NCBI RefSeq assembly: GCF_002159765.1
Contig: NZ_NFJH01000001.1
Span: forward strand, 358,749 to 422,748
From: Collinsella sp. An268
Lineage (GTDB): Bacteria > Actinomycetota > Coriobacteriia > Coriobacteriales > Coriobacteriaceae
Length of the DNA: 64,000 nt
Direction of reading: 5' to 3'
In this document: positions 10,801 through 18,925 of the stretch, one piece after another
How positions within the stretch are numbered: position 1 is the first letter of the stretch
Layout: each line of letters begins with the position of its first letter
Notes under the pieces: generated by a model
Database searches by the model: none
Seen by the model: only the letters and a program-made list of their open reading frames with translations
Told to the model about the DNA's origin: nothing
Translations under genes and position numbers: made by a program

Positions 10801-10964
10801 TCGGTCAATTCGCTGATTATTACCTGAGGAGAAAGCATGAAAGCATCGGGGAGCGTCTTCGCACCCAGATTTATGAGCTTCCTCCGAAAGGTGATATTAC
10901 CCACCTTCAGCTTGCTAAGGGGTGTAGAATTAAGACGGGCTATGAAATCATCTGCATCAGCCAA
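7809..10964 (-). CDS. druH: Large uncharacterised protein, DruH-like by position and size
   Basis: A 1051-residue protein in which I recognise no catalytic motif. The N-terminus carries a SAP- or helix-hairpin-like segment, followed by a charged, probably coiled region (about residues 50-110). The remainder is a mix of helical and beta-rich sequence. It is the first gene of the operon and is followed after 6 nt by the DruE-like helicase. A roughly 1000-residue unknown partner just upstream of DruE is the layout of type III Druantia (druH-druE), so the name rests on synteny and length, not on motif identity. The TTG start at 10964 is chosen because GAGGAG sits about 6 nt upstream and no ATG near it has a comparable site. 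Confidence 0.6.
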   Translation of the reverse strand: MADADDFIARLNSTPLSKLKVGNITFRRKLINLGAKTLPDAFMLSPQVIISELTEREENVLDDLERQYQQNPEAFAKRLLKDTEEKKEPVADAYGKVREIGQESTPHRIVDKANADLKSARHKDKPTSLEHMRLRSSSRRGKTYTSFFVNEDISKALATYEQEARRAFEDLSVQYQTYLTFQAFSDMPIDLDDLSTDFKKLISGNTSSAQSYKELLNFIEDVVPDAFLVFVAYNVNACFDGDNLWDNFFSMLGIKDGNRQSLFKRAYVRLLDKKSMPCFKERGESFRYFYSALINGGLSKSIWHELWEDVVLPLVTRSRITSGAGLISMLKTEPSLKMGKVLGKIFDNVPATILEPLLNSAVDTATQLDTVSAAEGFTAISNESLPEDALSALSDVCDKKRAEVAGSSANVQTRKQLHVNGAISEGAHEAGLFAFPKAILLFDMSVGKLVVHIKGCKVPDQLRGCRVTYLVNSAKVRSEPVWAEVGGYVLRPVALDVEFAPRYEVEMLVERQVLRPQEKGSSADRNETFKQIAQVTQSIKRLHPGCWEFVRMSDGSYPQKKRGSVSRQRRMAILPDAGLKLVPGEGADIEQTADCELSSGVHATLYSCTVGPGAFFELQDASGEVVAAWSEGLAVSIEKDHAIGVTGDGEDVYSMDSNGGCLCGLPKIIFESAQSGIFNQLLITRTFAGSTRDLSEYLAVQDGNHASVDLSKVPYSTMHGGIQTVESRLRANGKLVMRYRFVVIPISSPIIVSVRHDAGSFVARYSFRALAQCRVLMDLEDEARWDNGRGNVMLRKGAKLVFSCLLGRDSVSMKVFEFGGQSFSEISCELSLAGIEIKVPKLLMQSTCKEPLYYPDVLNMAGRQSTVTLTSTDRRHLRSVNILLDGSVWWKIPLVDQTRVDLNLFHDPSCFAVRSYEDLHIADIALGVEYGERCVEDVFYPNKADVVVIARVDEGFGFKSVRAICGDEENYIELDAPAACEFYGEIRRRDTYTESIRKELHFNEGEQRKEVEPQIAKYAQRDRYILTIYPVDDFGLKQTDQFIDIPIQKER

Positions 10965-11007
10965 CTTAAACTCCTCAAAACCCGTCCAAGCGCATATTCC
11001 TAACTAC

Positions 11008-11035
11008 ATTATAAGAACGAAATTCATAGAAACAA
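11008..11035 (-). promoter_or_regulatory. Sigma-70-like promoter of the druH-druE-NERD operon
   Basis: On the minus strand TTGTTT (11030-11035) is followed after 16 nt by a perfect TATAAT (11008-11013), giving a leader of roughly 35 nt before the TTG start of the first operon gene. Confidence 0.65.
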
Positions 11036-11115
11036 CTAGAACCGACTCTGCCATCTGTCTTTCAACCATTAAGAGGGGACGTGGGATCACGTCGTCTTGA
11101 AACTAGCCCCAACAC

Positions 11116-11310
11116 TTGCCGCGAGCGAAATATATCCGTGAAGAGCATGTTAAGTTAGGGCAGTTTACTCCGACCACTTTGTCAACCTCGCAAATTCAAA
11201 CGATTGCCGGGATACGATGGCGTTGTCGAACGAAGGGAGCAATCATAGCCCCGGTACCGGTCAAGGAATCTACATTCGATGACATAGACGAGACGTATGG
11301 GCGCAGCTAG
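11116..11310 (+). CDS. Short open frame preceding a toxin-like gene, possible antitoxin remnant
   Basis: A 64-codon TTG-started frame ending in an acidic tail (ESTFDDIDETYGRS), with its stop 17 nt before the toxin-like frame. Position and acidic end are what a type II antitoxin would show. However, there is no convincing ribosome site and no recognisable DNA-binding fold, and the first half looks random. It may be a decayed antitoxin or not coding at all. Confidence 0.25.
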   Translation: MPRAKYIREEHVKLGQFTPTTLSTSQIQTIAGIRWRCRTKGAIIAPVPVKESTFDDIDETYGRS

Positions 11311-11327
11311 GAACCATTCAAGATTTC

Positions 11328-11657
11328 GTGCGAAGGGCGGCCTATAAAGTCGTCGTCGCCCAAGCCGCCCACAACGACTACGAGGTCGCGCTCGACTACA
11401 TAGCGCAAGTGCCCTGCGCTCCGAGCGCAACAGAACGTCTACACACTGAATCTGTCTCCACGCTTTCAAGTTTGATGCAGAATCCTGCATTCTACCCTGT
11501 TCATAGCGGTGCGATCGAAATCTTCCGTCGCACCATGTACTGGCGCAGCGTGGACTCCTACCGCCTGTTCTATGTCGTCGACAGAGAGCGATCCCCAGTA
11601 ACGGTCTTCTCGTTTCTGCATAAGAGCCAAGACGCCATGAGAGTTATTCTCATTGAC
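11328..11657 (+). pseudogene. RelE/ParE-family toxin-like frame lacking its own stop codon
   Basis: From the GTG at 11328 about 110 residues read like a RelE/ParE superfamily toxin: YKVVVAQAAHNDYEVALDYIAQ at the start, then FRRTMYW...YRLFYVVD, then SFLHKSQDAMRVI at the usual C-terminal position. In a normal family member the gene would stop near here. Instead the frame continues without a stop into GC-rich DNA opposite ftsY, so the 3' end seems lost, probably at the edge of the inserted block. The end given is where family resemblance stops. It may be inactive or translated with an aberrant tail. No convincing antitoxin is present. Confidence 0.5.
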
Positions 11658-11903
11658 TACCGTTCCTCGCGCGAGCCCTTGTGGCGAAACACTTTACTCC
11701 GATCCCTTTGTCTCCAATCTGGGATGACAGAATTCTGCGACCACTTCCGATTTTTTGAGTACGCCAGAGATACCTTATGGGGCGGAACTCTCGACAAACG
11801 TGATGAAATACACATAAAACCAGCAGCAGACGCACGGGAACCTGCACTTCGTCGACAGGGGCGGCGGCGCCGGGGCGCGGGGCGTGCCCGGCCCCCAGCA
11901 CGG
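11658..11903. other. Right edge of the low-GC block, no gene seen
   Basis: Base composition changes from AT-rich to strongly GC-rich near 11820-11850. No start codon with a ribosome site and no terminator with a U-tract is seen after ftsY on the minus strand. I find no direct repeat matching the left edge (about 430-640), so no attachment site can be named. Confidence 0.5.
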
Positions 11904-12818
11904 CTACTCCGCGCCGACGAGCGCGCGGCAGAACTCGTGCGCGTCGAAGGCCTGCAGGTCCTCCACATGCTCGCCCACGCCGATACGGTAGATGGGGAGC
12001 TTGAGGCTCTGCGCGACCGCGAGCGCGATGCCGCCCTTGGCCGTGCCGTCGAGCTTGGTCATGATGATGCCGTCGAGGCCGAGCGCCTCGTTGAACTCCT
12101 TGGCCTGGGTAAGGCCGTTCTGGCCCGTCGCCGCGTCGATGACGAGCACGACGAACACGTCCATGGCGCCGGCCCGCATCTGGGCGGCGCGCTTGCGCGT
12201 GACGTTGACGACCTTGGCGAGCTCGCGCATGAGCTCGGGGCTCGTGTGGAGGCGCCCCGCCGTGTCGATGAGGACGAGGTCGGCGCCGGTGCGGTCCGCC
12301 TCGTCGAGCACGTCGTAGCAGACGCTCGCCGGGTCGGAGCCGCGGTCGCGCTTGACCACGGGCACGCCGGCGCGCTCGCCCCAGACGTCGAGCTGCTCGA
12401 TGGCCGCGGCGCGGAACGTGTCCGCCGACCCGATGACGACGCGCTTGCCGGCCCCATGCGCGGCGCTCGCGATCTTGCCGACCGTAGTGGTCTTCCCCGC
12501 ACCGTTGATGCCCACGAAGAGAACGCACGACGGCGTCGTATCAAACGGGTCGCGCGCCACCGGGACGAAGATCTCCGCCAGGCGGTCGGCGAGCGCGCGC
12601 CGCAGCTGGTCGGCGGTCTTCAGGTTCTTGCGTGCCGCGAGGTCGCGCAGGTCGTCGCTCACCTTGAGCGCGATCTCGGCACCCATGTCGCCCATGACGA
12701 GGGTGTCCTCGAGATCCTCCCAGAAGGACTCGTCGACCTCTCCGCCAAAGTAGAAGATCTCGTTCAGGGCCTCGCGGCTGCGCTCGAGACCCTGCTGGAG
12801 TTTCTCAAAAAAGCCCAT
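11904..12818 (-). CDS. ftsY: Signal recognition particle receptor FtsY
   Basis: A 304-residue SRP-family GTPase. An acidic helical N domain (residues 1-90) precedes the G domain, with P-loop GINGAGKT (103-110), DTAGR near 185 and TKLDG near 259. It lacks the long acidic A domain of E. coli FtsY, as is usual outside the proteobacteria. FtsY receives the Ffh-ribosome complex at the membrane. The ATG at 12818 lies 1 nt after the smc stop, so the genes are co-transcribed. Confidence 0.97.
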   Translation of the reverse strand: MGFFEKLQQGLERSREALNEIFYFGGEVDESFWEDLEDTLVMGDMGAEIALKVSDDLRDLAARKNLKTADQLRRALADRLAEIFVPVARDPFDTTPSCVLFVGINGAGKTTTVGKIASAAHGAGKRVVIGSADTFRAAAIEQLDVWGERAGVPVVKRDRGSDPASVCYDVLDEADRTGADLVLIDTAGRLHTSPELMRELAKVVNVTRKRAAQMRAGAMDVFVVLVIDAATGQNGLTQAKEFNEALGLDGIIMTKLDGTAKGGIALAVAQSLKLPIYRIGVGEHVEDLQAFDAHEFCRALVGAE

Positions 12819-12819
12819 C

Positions 12820-15800
12820 TTATGCGTTCACGACCTTTCCCGTCGCGCGGTCGAGCCGCTGGCTCACCACGCGGCTCACCCCGTCTGCCTGCATCGATAC
12901 GCCGTAGAGGACGTCGGCGTCCTCCATCGTGCGGCGCTGGTGCGACACCACGAGGAGCTGCGTCTTGTGCCGCAGCACGTCGATGGCGTCCAGAAGCTTG
13001 GAGAGGTTCGAATCGTCGAGCGCCGCCTCGACCTCGTCCAGCACGTAGAACGGCACCGTGCGCGTCCTGTACACGGCGAAGAGCAGCGCGAGCGCCGTAA
13101 GCGACTTCTCGCCGCCGCTCATGAGCATCATCTTGGTGATGCGCTTGCCGCGCGGCTGCGCCACGACCTCGATGCCGGTCTCGGCCGGGTGCTCGGGGTC
13201 GGTCATCTCCAGGTGCGCGGCACCTCCCGGGAAGAGCATGCCGAAGATCTCGCGGAAGTTCTCATCGACCCTCTCGAAGGTGGTAAGGAACGCCCGGCGC
13301 ATCTTGCGGTCGATGGCTGCGGTGATCTTCGTGAGCGCCTTGCGCGCGCTCTCCAAGTCGGCGAGCTGCGCCTCGATGTAGTCGGCGCGCTGCCGCAGCC
13401 GCTCGTACTCCTCCATGGCGACCTGGTTCACGGGCCCCAGGTTGTTGATCTTGGCGACAAGGGCCCTCAGCTCGCGCTCGGCGGCGTCTCGGTCGTCGGG
13501 CGCGGGCAGCTTCAGCGCCTCCTCGAGCACGGTGGCGCCGTCGGCCGTGATCGCCTTGATGGCGTTCTCGACCTGCACCTCGAGGCGCCCGCGCGCCACC
13601 TTTACCTCGTTCAGCTCAGCCTGGGCCCGCTCGACCTCCGCCTTGGCGGCGGCGACCTCCGCCTTCGCGTCCTCGATGGTCTTCTTGAGGGAGGCGGAGT
13701 CTGCCTCCTCGAGCGATGCCTGATCGCGCAGGCGCGCCGCCCAGTCGAGAGCGCGCTCGGAGAGCGCGGTGTAGCGATCGTGCAGCGGGTCGACGCGCAG
13801 GCGCAGCACCTCCAGCGAGCGCGATGCCTGCTGGGTGGCGCGGATCCTGCGATCAATGCCCTCGAGACGGCGCTCGAGCTCCGGCACGCGCCCGCCGAGG
13901 CTGCGCGAGCGCTCCTGCGCCTGGGCGCGCCGGACCTTGGCGTCGGACAGCTTGCCGGCCGCCTCGGCATCGTCGCGCCGGATGCGGTCGAGCTCGTCGG
14001 CGACCTCCGCCATCTGCTGGCTGAGGTCGCCCGCCTGCGAACGGGCCTCGTCGCGCTGCCGTGTGAGGACCTCGACGCGCGGGGCGGCCTCGCGAACCTG
14101 CTGGGCGGCGCGCTCGCGGCGCTGCTCGATCTGCTGGCGCTCGGCGCGCGCGGTCGCCAGCGACTGCTCCAAGCGTCCGATCTCGGCGATCAGAGACCGG
14201 CGCTCCCCCTCGAGCCGCGCGATCTCGCCCTCGGCAGATCGCTCCTGGGCGCGCGCAGCGGCGACGGCCTCCTCAGCCTCCTGAACGAGCTCCGTCGCGT
14301 GCGCGAACACGGCGGCGAGCTCGGGCTCGATCCGCTCAAGCTCGCGGATGCGCCGCTTGCGCTCGAGCGAGCCGGCGGCGGCGTCGGTGGGAGAACCCAG
14401 GCGCACGACGCCGCCCGCGCTCACGCGGGCGCCCTGCGGCGTGACGTAGACGACCCCCGGCAGCACCGGGGCTGCAAGCGCGTCTTCAAGGGTATCGACG
14501 ACGTAGAGGCCTCCCAAAAGCGCGCCCACGACGCCGGCGTACCCCTCACGCACCGCGAGGCGGTCCACGAGCCGGTAGCCCGCCGCGGGAACGGCGCCGG
14601 GAGCTGCGAGGTCCCGGCGCGCGAGCAGCGCCTCTCCGGAGAGCTCGTCATCACCGAGCACGGCAGCCGCCGCACGGGTGAGGTCTTGGGCGCCGTCCAC
14701 CACGAGCGCATCGATATCGGAGGCGAGGAGCATCTCGACGAGGCCCTCGAGCTCCGTCGGCACCTCGATGATGTCGCCGAGGCGGGCGTGCGCGTCGGCG
14801 GGAACGGCAGAGGTCAGCCGCGCGGCAAGCGGAGAGGCGGCCGTCAGGCGCTCGTCCAGCCGCCGGGCGCTCGAGAGCTCGGAGCGCACCTCGCCAAGAT
14901 GCGTGCGCGCCTCAGCCTCGCGGGCGCGGCGGTCCTTGAGGGCGGCCTCAGCCGTGCGGATGGACTCTTTGGCGTCCCCCGCCTGCGCCTTGGCCTCGGC
15001 CAGGAGGGCGTCGAGCTCCTCTGCCCGCTCCCGGCGGTGCTCGAGCGAGGCGGCAACCTCCTCGGCCCCCTCCTCGATCTGGGAGAGGCGCGAGGCGTAC
15101 ATCTCGTCCTCGAGCTCGGCGTTGGAGAGGGATTCCGTCAGCTTGGCGAGCTCCAGCGCGGCGTTATCGGCCGTGCGCTGGCATTCGCGCTGCTCGCGGC
15201 TGAGCGTCGAGAGCTCGTCATCGAGCTCGACGCGGCGCGCGTGCAGTTCGCTGGCGGCGGGCTCGAGTCGCGCGACGTCGTCCTGGGCCACCGCGAGCTC
15301 GGCATGCACCTCGTCGAGCTGGCGGCGGGCGTCCTCGAGCTCGCCGGCGACGCGCGTGCGCTGGTGCTCGGAGCTCGAGAGCGTACCGCGCATCTCGGAG
15401 AGGCGCGCCACCATGTTGTGGCCCTTCTCCTCGAGCAGGCGCATATCGGAGCCGATCCGGCCCACGACGTCCTGCATGTGTCGGCGCTGCTCGCCGAGGT
15501 CCCCTACAAAGAGGCCCTTCTCCTCGAGCATGACCTGGAGCTTCTCGAGCTCGCGCTCCTTCTCGCCCATACGGTACCGGGCGAGCTCCAGCGCGGCGGC
15601 GCCCTCCTTGCCCCGCGTCTCGACGTCCGACCACTGCTCCTGCAGGCGGCGGAGCTCGTCAACGGCCAGGATCTGCGTGAGCTCGGTGGCGCGGGCGGAG
15701 AGCTCCTTGTACGTGCGGGCGCGGTCGACCTGACGCTCGAGCGGGCGGAGCTGGCGGGTGATCTCGCGCGAGATGTCGCGCGCACGCGTCAGGTGCTCGT

Positions 15801-16353
15801 CCATCGAGGCGATCTTCTTGGCGGCGCGCTCCTTGCGGCGCTTGTGCTTGGAGATCCCCGCAGCCTCCTCGATGAGGGTGCGGCGCTCCTCGGGCCGGCT
15901 CTGCAGGATGGCGTCGAGCTTGCCCTGGCTGATGATGGAGTGCGTGTCCTTGCCGAGGCCGGAGTCATGCAGGATGTCCTGGATGTCCATGAGGCGGCAG
16001 GGGCTCTGGTTGATGAGGTACTCGCTCTCGCCCGAGCGGTACATGCGCCGGGTGATCGCCACCTCGTCGAAGTCGACGGGCAGCACGTGGTCGGCGTTGT
16101 CGAGCACGAGCGTGACCTCGGCGACGCCCACCGGCTGGCGCGCCGAGGAGCCGGAGAAGATGACGTCCTCCATGGCCTGGCCGCGGAGCTGCTTGGCGCT
16201 CTGCTCGCCGAGGACCCAGAGGATGGCATCCGAGATATTCGATTTGCCCGAGCCGTTGGGCCCCACGATAACGGTGAGGCCGGGCTCGAAGGTCATATGG
16301 GCGCGGTCGGCAAACGACTTGAACCCCTTGAGGGTGAGGGACTTCAGGTACAC
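12820..16353 (-). CDS. smc: Chromosome segregation protein SMC
   Basis: A 1177-residue structural-maintenance-of-chromosomes ATPase. The N-terminal head has Walker A GPNGSGKS (31-38). Two long coiled coils flank a globular hinge at about residues 500-660. The C-terminal head has the MSGGEKS signature and Walker B FYVLDEVEAALDD. SMC dimers with ScpAB compact and segregate the chromosome. The open frame extends further upstream, but that part merely overlaps rnc in another frame. I start at the GTG at 16353, 8 nt after the rnc stop, because the protein then begins YLKSLTLKGFKSF as family members do. Confidence 0.97.
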   Translation of the reverse strand: MYLKSLTLKGFKSFADRAHMTFEPGLTVIVGPNGSGKSNISDAILWVLGEQSAKQLRGQAMEDVIFSGSSARQPVGVAEVTLVLDNADHVLPVDFDEVAITRRMYRSGESEYLINQSPCRLMDIQDILHDSGLGKDTHSIISQGKLDAILQSRPEERRTLIEEAAGISKHKRRKERAAKKIASMDEHLTRARDISREITRQLRPLERQVDRARTYKELSARATELTQILAVDELRRLQEQWSDVETRGKEGAAALELARYRMGEKERELEKLQVMLEEKGLFVGDLGEQRRHMQDVVGRIGSDMRLLEEKGHNMVARLSEMRGTLSSSEHQRTRVAGELEDARRQLDEVHAELAVAQDDVARLEPAASELHARRVELDDELSTLSREQRECQRTADNAALELAKLTESLSNAELEDEMYASRLSQIEEGAEEVAASLEHRRERAEELDALLAEAKAQAGDAKESIRTAEAALKDRRAREAEARTHLGEVRSELSSARRLDERLTAASPLAARLTSAVPADAHARLGDIIEVPTELEGLVEMLLASDIDALVVDGAQDLTRAAAAVLGDDELSGEALLARRDLAAPGAVPAAGYRLVDRLAVREGYAGVVGALLGGLYVVDTLEDALAAPVLPGVVYVTPQGARVSAGGVVRLGSPTDAAAGSLERKRRIRELERIEPELAAVFAHATELVQEAEEAVAAARAQERSAEGEIARLEGERRSLIAEIGRLEQSLATARAERQQIEQRRERAAQQVREAAPRVEVLTRQRDEARSQAGDLSQQMAEVADELDRIRRDDAEAAGKLSDAKVRRAQAQERSRSLGGRVPELERRLEGIDRRIRATQQASRSLEVLRLRVDPLHDRYTALSERALDWAARLRDQASLEEADSASLKKTIEDAKAEVAAAKAEVERAQAELNEVKVARGRLEVQVENAIKAITADGATVLEEALKLPAPDDRDAAERELRALVAKINNLGPVNQVAMEEYERLRQRADYIEAQLADLESARKALTKITAAIDRKMRRAFLTTFERVDENFREIFGMLFPGGAAHLEMTDPEHPAETGIEVVAQPRGKRITKMMLMSGGEKSLTALALLFAVYRTRTVPFYVLDEVEAALDDSNLSKLLDAIDVLRHKTQLLVVSHQRRTMEDADVLYGVSMQADGVSRVVSQRLDRATGKVVNA

Positions 16354-16361
16354 CGGGGCCC

Positions 16362-17087
16362 CTAACCCGCAGCGGGGCGCGGAATCGCCCCGTCCTTGGT
16401 GTACCCCAACCGCTCGAGGGCATCGCGCGCCGCCTCGGCCTCTGCCTCCTTCTTGGAGGAGCCGACGCCGCGCCCCTGGCGCGCCCCGTCGATGAGGACG
16501 ACGGCGGTGAACGTCGGCGCATGCGCCGGGCCCTCGGTTCCCACCAGCTTGTAGGCGGGCGAGGGAAGGCCGTCGCTCTGGACGCATTCCTGCAAAAACG
16601 ACTTGGGGTTCTCGGGCCTCTCGGCGCGGTCTGCCGCCAGATGCGGCTGCAGCGTGCGGAGGATGAACGCCTCGGCAACATCCCAGCCGCCATCGAGGAA
16701 CAGCGCCCCGACGAGCGACTCGTACACGTTCTCGAGCGCGGAGTGAAGGCCGCGCGCGCCCGTACCGGACTCAGAGGCGCCGAAGAAGATGCACGGCGCG
16801 ATACCGAGCTCCTCCCCCACCTCGGACAGCGTGGAGCCGGCGACAAGCGACACCTTGAGCCGCGTGAGCCGCCCCTCGTCGAGATGGGGATATGCCTCGA
16901 AGAGGGCGCGGGCTACGATGGCGCCCAAGATGGAGTCGCCGAGGAACTCGAGCCGCTCGTACGAGGAGCCGACCGGCTCCCCCTCGACGGCCGAGGGATG
17001 GGTGAGGGCGCGGCGCAGCAGCGTCTTGTCGGTGAACTCGTAGCCGCAGATGCGCTCGGCGCGGGCGAGCTTTTCAGAAATCGGCAA
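16362..17087 (-). CDS. rnc: Ribonuclease III
   Basis: A 241-residue double-strand-specific endoribonuclease that processes rRNA precursors and structured mRNAs. The catalytic domain carries the signature ERLEFLGDSIL (44-54), and a second acidic cluster ENVYESLVGALFLDGG lies near residue 120. The double-stranded-RNA-binding domain fills about residues 165-241 and includes the lysine-rich GSSKKEAEAEAA segment. The open frame runs back into acpP, so I use the TTG at 17087. It has AGGAGG 9 nt upstream and gives the normal family length. The start overlaps the acpP downstream region (gap 4 nt). Confidence 0.93.
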   Translation of the reverse strand: MPISEKLARAERICGYEFTDKTLLRRALTHPSAVEGEPVGSSYERLEFLGDSILGAIVARALFEAYPHLDEGRLTRLKVSLVAGSTLSEVGEELGIAPCIFFGASESGTGARGLHSALENVYESLVGALFLDGGWDVAEAFILRTLQPHLAADRAERPENPKSFLQECVQSDGLPSPAYKLVGTEGPAHAPTFTAVVLIDGARQGRGVGSSKKEAEAEAARDALERLGYTKDGAIPRPAAG

Positions 17088-17091
17088 GTCC

Positions 17092-17334
17092 TTATGCCTC
17101 CTGAGCTGCCTCGATGGCATCGAGGGCGTCGCCCACCGAGCTGATGGCGAGCAGGCGGTCCTCGGGAATCTCGATGTCGAACTCATCCTCGAAGGCCGTC
17201 ACGAGCTGCAGGCGATCGAGCGAATCGGCATCGAGGTCATCGAACGTGGTGGCCTCGGTGATGTCGTCTTGATTGATACCGAGGACATCGGCTGCGACCT
17301 CGGCGACCTTCTCGAGCATCTCAGTGCGCTCCAT
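17092..17334 (-). CDS. acpP: Acyl carrier protein
   Basis: An 80-residue acidic protein with the phosphopantetheine attachment Ser in DADSLDRLQLV. Helical layout and length are those of a fatty-acid-synthesis ACP. It carries growing acyl chains on a 4'-phosphopantetheine arm. A GGAAGGAG site lies upstream of the ATG, and a good promoter lies 53 nt upstream, so acpP-rnc-smc-ftsY can be transcribed independently of plsX. Confidence 0.96.
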   Translation of the reverse strand: MERTEMLEKVAEVAADVLGINQDDITEATTFDDLDADSLDRLQLVTAFEDEFDIEIPEDRLLAISSVGDALDAIEAAQEA

Positions 17335-17386
17335 GGTTGCTCTCCTTCCCGGATGCCGGCAAGCGGCCCGTTAGATACTGTGTCCG

Positions 17387-17415
17387 ATTCTACCCTGATG
17401 CGCCCCCGCGCTCAA
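17387..17415 (-). promoter_or_regulatory. Sigma-70-like promoter of acpP-rnc-smc-ftsY
   Basis: On the minus strand TTGAGC (17410-17415) and TAGAAT (17387-17392) are separated by 17 nt. A near-palindrome, GCCCCGT-ac-ACGGGGC at 17463-17478, lies just upstream in the plsX-acpP gap. Confidence 0.55.
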
Positions 17416-17497
17416 CGACGGGACACGGTCTAAACCGTCGGGCGCGGGCGGCGCCTAGGGACGCCCCGTACACGGGGCCCCGCCGTGCGCGGCGTCC

Positions 17498-18517
17498 TTA
17501 CGCGACGATACCGTCGACCGAGGATGCCACGGCATCGACCAGACCGGCGCGCACCGCACGAGCGGTGGCGAGCGTGCCGTTCTTGACGGCCTCCACCGAC
17601 GTCGCGCCGTGCCCGATGAGGACCACGCCCTTGAGGCCGAGAAGAATCGCACCGCCGCGGGCATCGCCCGACAGCTTGTCCTTGATCGCATAGAGCGCGT
17701 CTTTCACCAGAAGCGCCGCGATCTTGCCCTTGAGCGAACCCATGAGCGCGCCCTTGAGCTCGCCGAGGAGGTACTTTGCCGCACCCTCGGTCGCCTTGAG
17801 CGCGATGTTTCCCGCAAAGCCGTCGGAGACGATAACGTCCAGCCGGCCAGAGAGCAGATCGGTCCCCTCGCAGTTGCCCGCAAAGCCAGGGACGCGCTCG
17901 GCCATAAGCGGGAAGCACGCCTGCGTGAAGCGCGACCCCTTGTGCTCCTCGGTCCCGTTGGAAAGCAGGCCCACGCTCGGATGCTCGATGCCGCAGACCA
18001 CGCGCGCGTAGGCAGAGGCCATCTGGGCGAAGCGGACGATGTCATCGGGTTCCACATCGGGGTTCGCACCCATGTCCGCAAAGACGGTGAGACCGTCCTT
18101 GGCGTTGGGGACGGCGGTGGTGATGCAGGGGCGCACCGGTCGGCGCTCGCCATCCTGCTTGTAGCGAAACGGCGTCACGTACGCCGTCGCTGCCGCCGTG
18201 ACGGCACCGGTGGAGCCTGCGGAGAAGAACCCCTGGGCGTTCCCCTTCTTGATGGCGCGGCACGCGAGGACGATGCTCGACTTTCGCTTGGTCATGACCC
18301 CCTTGATGGGGTCGTCCTCCATCGTGATGACCTCGGGCGCGACGAGCGCCTCGGCGCGGTCGTGCTCGCGGCAGAACGGCTCCACGATATCGGCGGGACC
18401 GGCGACGAGCACCTCGAGCGCCCCATCGGCCGCGAGCGCCGCGGCGATGCCCTGAAGGACGACGGACGGCTCCTCGTCGCCGCCCATAGCGTCCACGCAA
18501 ACCCGTACGGTTTCCAT
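17498..18517 (-). CDS. plsX: Phosphate acyltransferase PlsX
   Basis: A 339-residue enzyme that makes acyl-phosphate from acyl-ACP for phospholipid synthesis. Family features include the N-terminal VRVCVDAMGGDEEP, GFFSAGSTGAVTAAA in the middle and the C-terminal SDGFAGNIALKATEG. The ATG at 18517 has GAGGGGGA upstream; longer in-frame versions have no ribosome site. It sits between rpmF and acpP, the common rpmF-plsX-acpP arrangement that couples lipid and protein synthesis. Confidence 0.96.
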   Translation of the reverse strand: METVRVCVDAMGGDEEPSVVLQGIAAALAADGALEVLVAGPADIVEPFCREHDRAEALVAPEVITMEDDPIKGVMTKRKSSIVLACRAIKKGNAQGFFSAGSTGAVTAAATAYVTPFRYKQDGERRPVRPCITTAVPNAKDGLTVFADMGANPDVEPDDIVRFAQMASAYARVVCGIEHPSVGLLSNGTEEHKGSRFTQACFPLMAERVPGFAGNCEGTDLLSGRLDVIVSDGFAGNIALKATEGAAKYLLGELKGALMGSLKGKIAALLVKDALYAIKDKLSGDARGGAILLGLKGVVLIGHGATSVEAVKNGTLATARAVRAGLVDAVASSVDGIVA

Positions 18518-18539
18518 AGTTCCCCCTCTTGATAGCAGA

Positions 18540-18564
18540 ATGGCCGACTCACCGAGCCGGCCAT
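18540..18564 (-). repeat. Hairpin in the rpmF-plsX gap
   Basis: A perfect 7-bp stem ATGGCCG/CGGCCAT around an 11-nt loop, 23 nt upstream of the plsX start. No U-tract follows, so it is more likely an mRNA processing or stability element than a terminator. Confidence 0.4.
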
Positions 18565-18607
18565 GATCGATCAAACACACTCACGCATCGAGCCTTACCC
18601 GGAAGGG

Positions 18608-18787
18608 TTACTCCGTGACGATGACCTCGCGGTCCTTATAGTAGCCGCAGTTGGGGCACACGTGGTGCGGCAGCTTGACGGCATGGCAGCGCGGGCAGAC
18701 CGAGCGCGAGGGAGCGCTGATCTTCATATTGGCAGAGCGACGGGAGTGAGTGGCACCGCGACCCTTTTTTTGCTTAGGTACTGGCAT
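18608..18787 (-). CDS. rpmF: 50S ribosomal protein L32
   Basis: A 59-residue basic protein beginning MPVPKQKKGRGATHSRRS, with the zinc ribbon CPRC...CPNC (Cys at 31, 34, 44 and 47). This is the four-Cys version of L32. The ATG at 18787 has AAGGAAGG upstream. It lies between yceD and plsX, the usual bacterial order. Confidence 0.97.
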   Translation of the reverse strand: MPVPKQKKGRGATHSRRSANMKISAPSRSVCPRCHAVKLPHHVCPNCGYYKDREVIVTE

Positions 18788-18925
18788 GATGACCTTCCTT
18801 ACATGGTTATGCTAACAGGCACGAATACGCGCAAGTAGCGATATTAGCACAGATGAGCTGCCCTGATAAGGGGCTTTTTCTCACCACACGAGCTGCAAAA
18901 CTGCCGCCGCGGGACCGCAGGCGCC

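Noticed and set aside
12940..16365. 1141-codon open frame on the plus strand opposite smc
   Set aside because: It mirrors smc codons (rich in Leu, Arg, Gly, Ala, His), with no start site and no recognisable motif.
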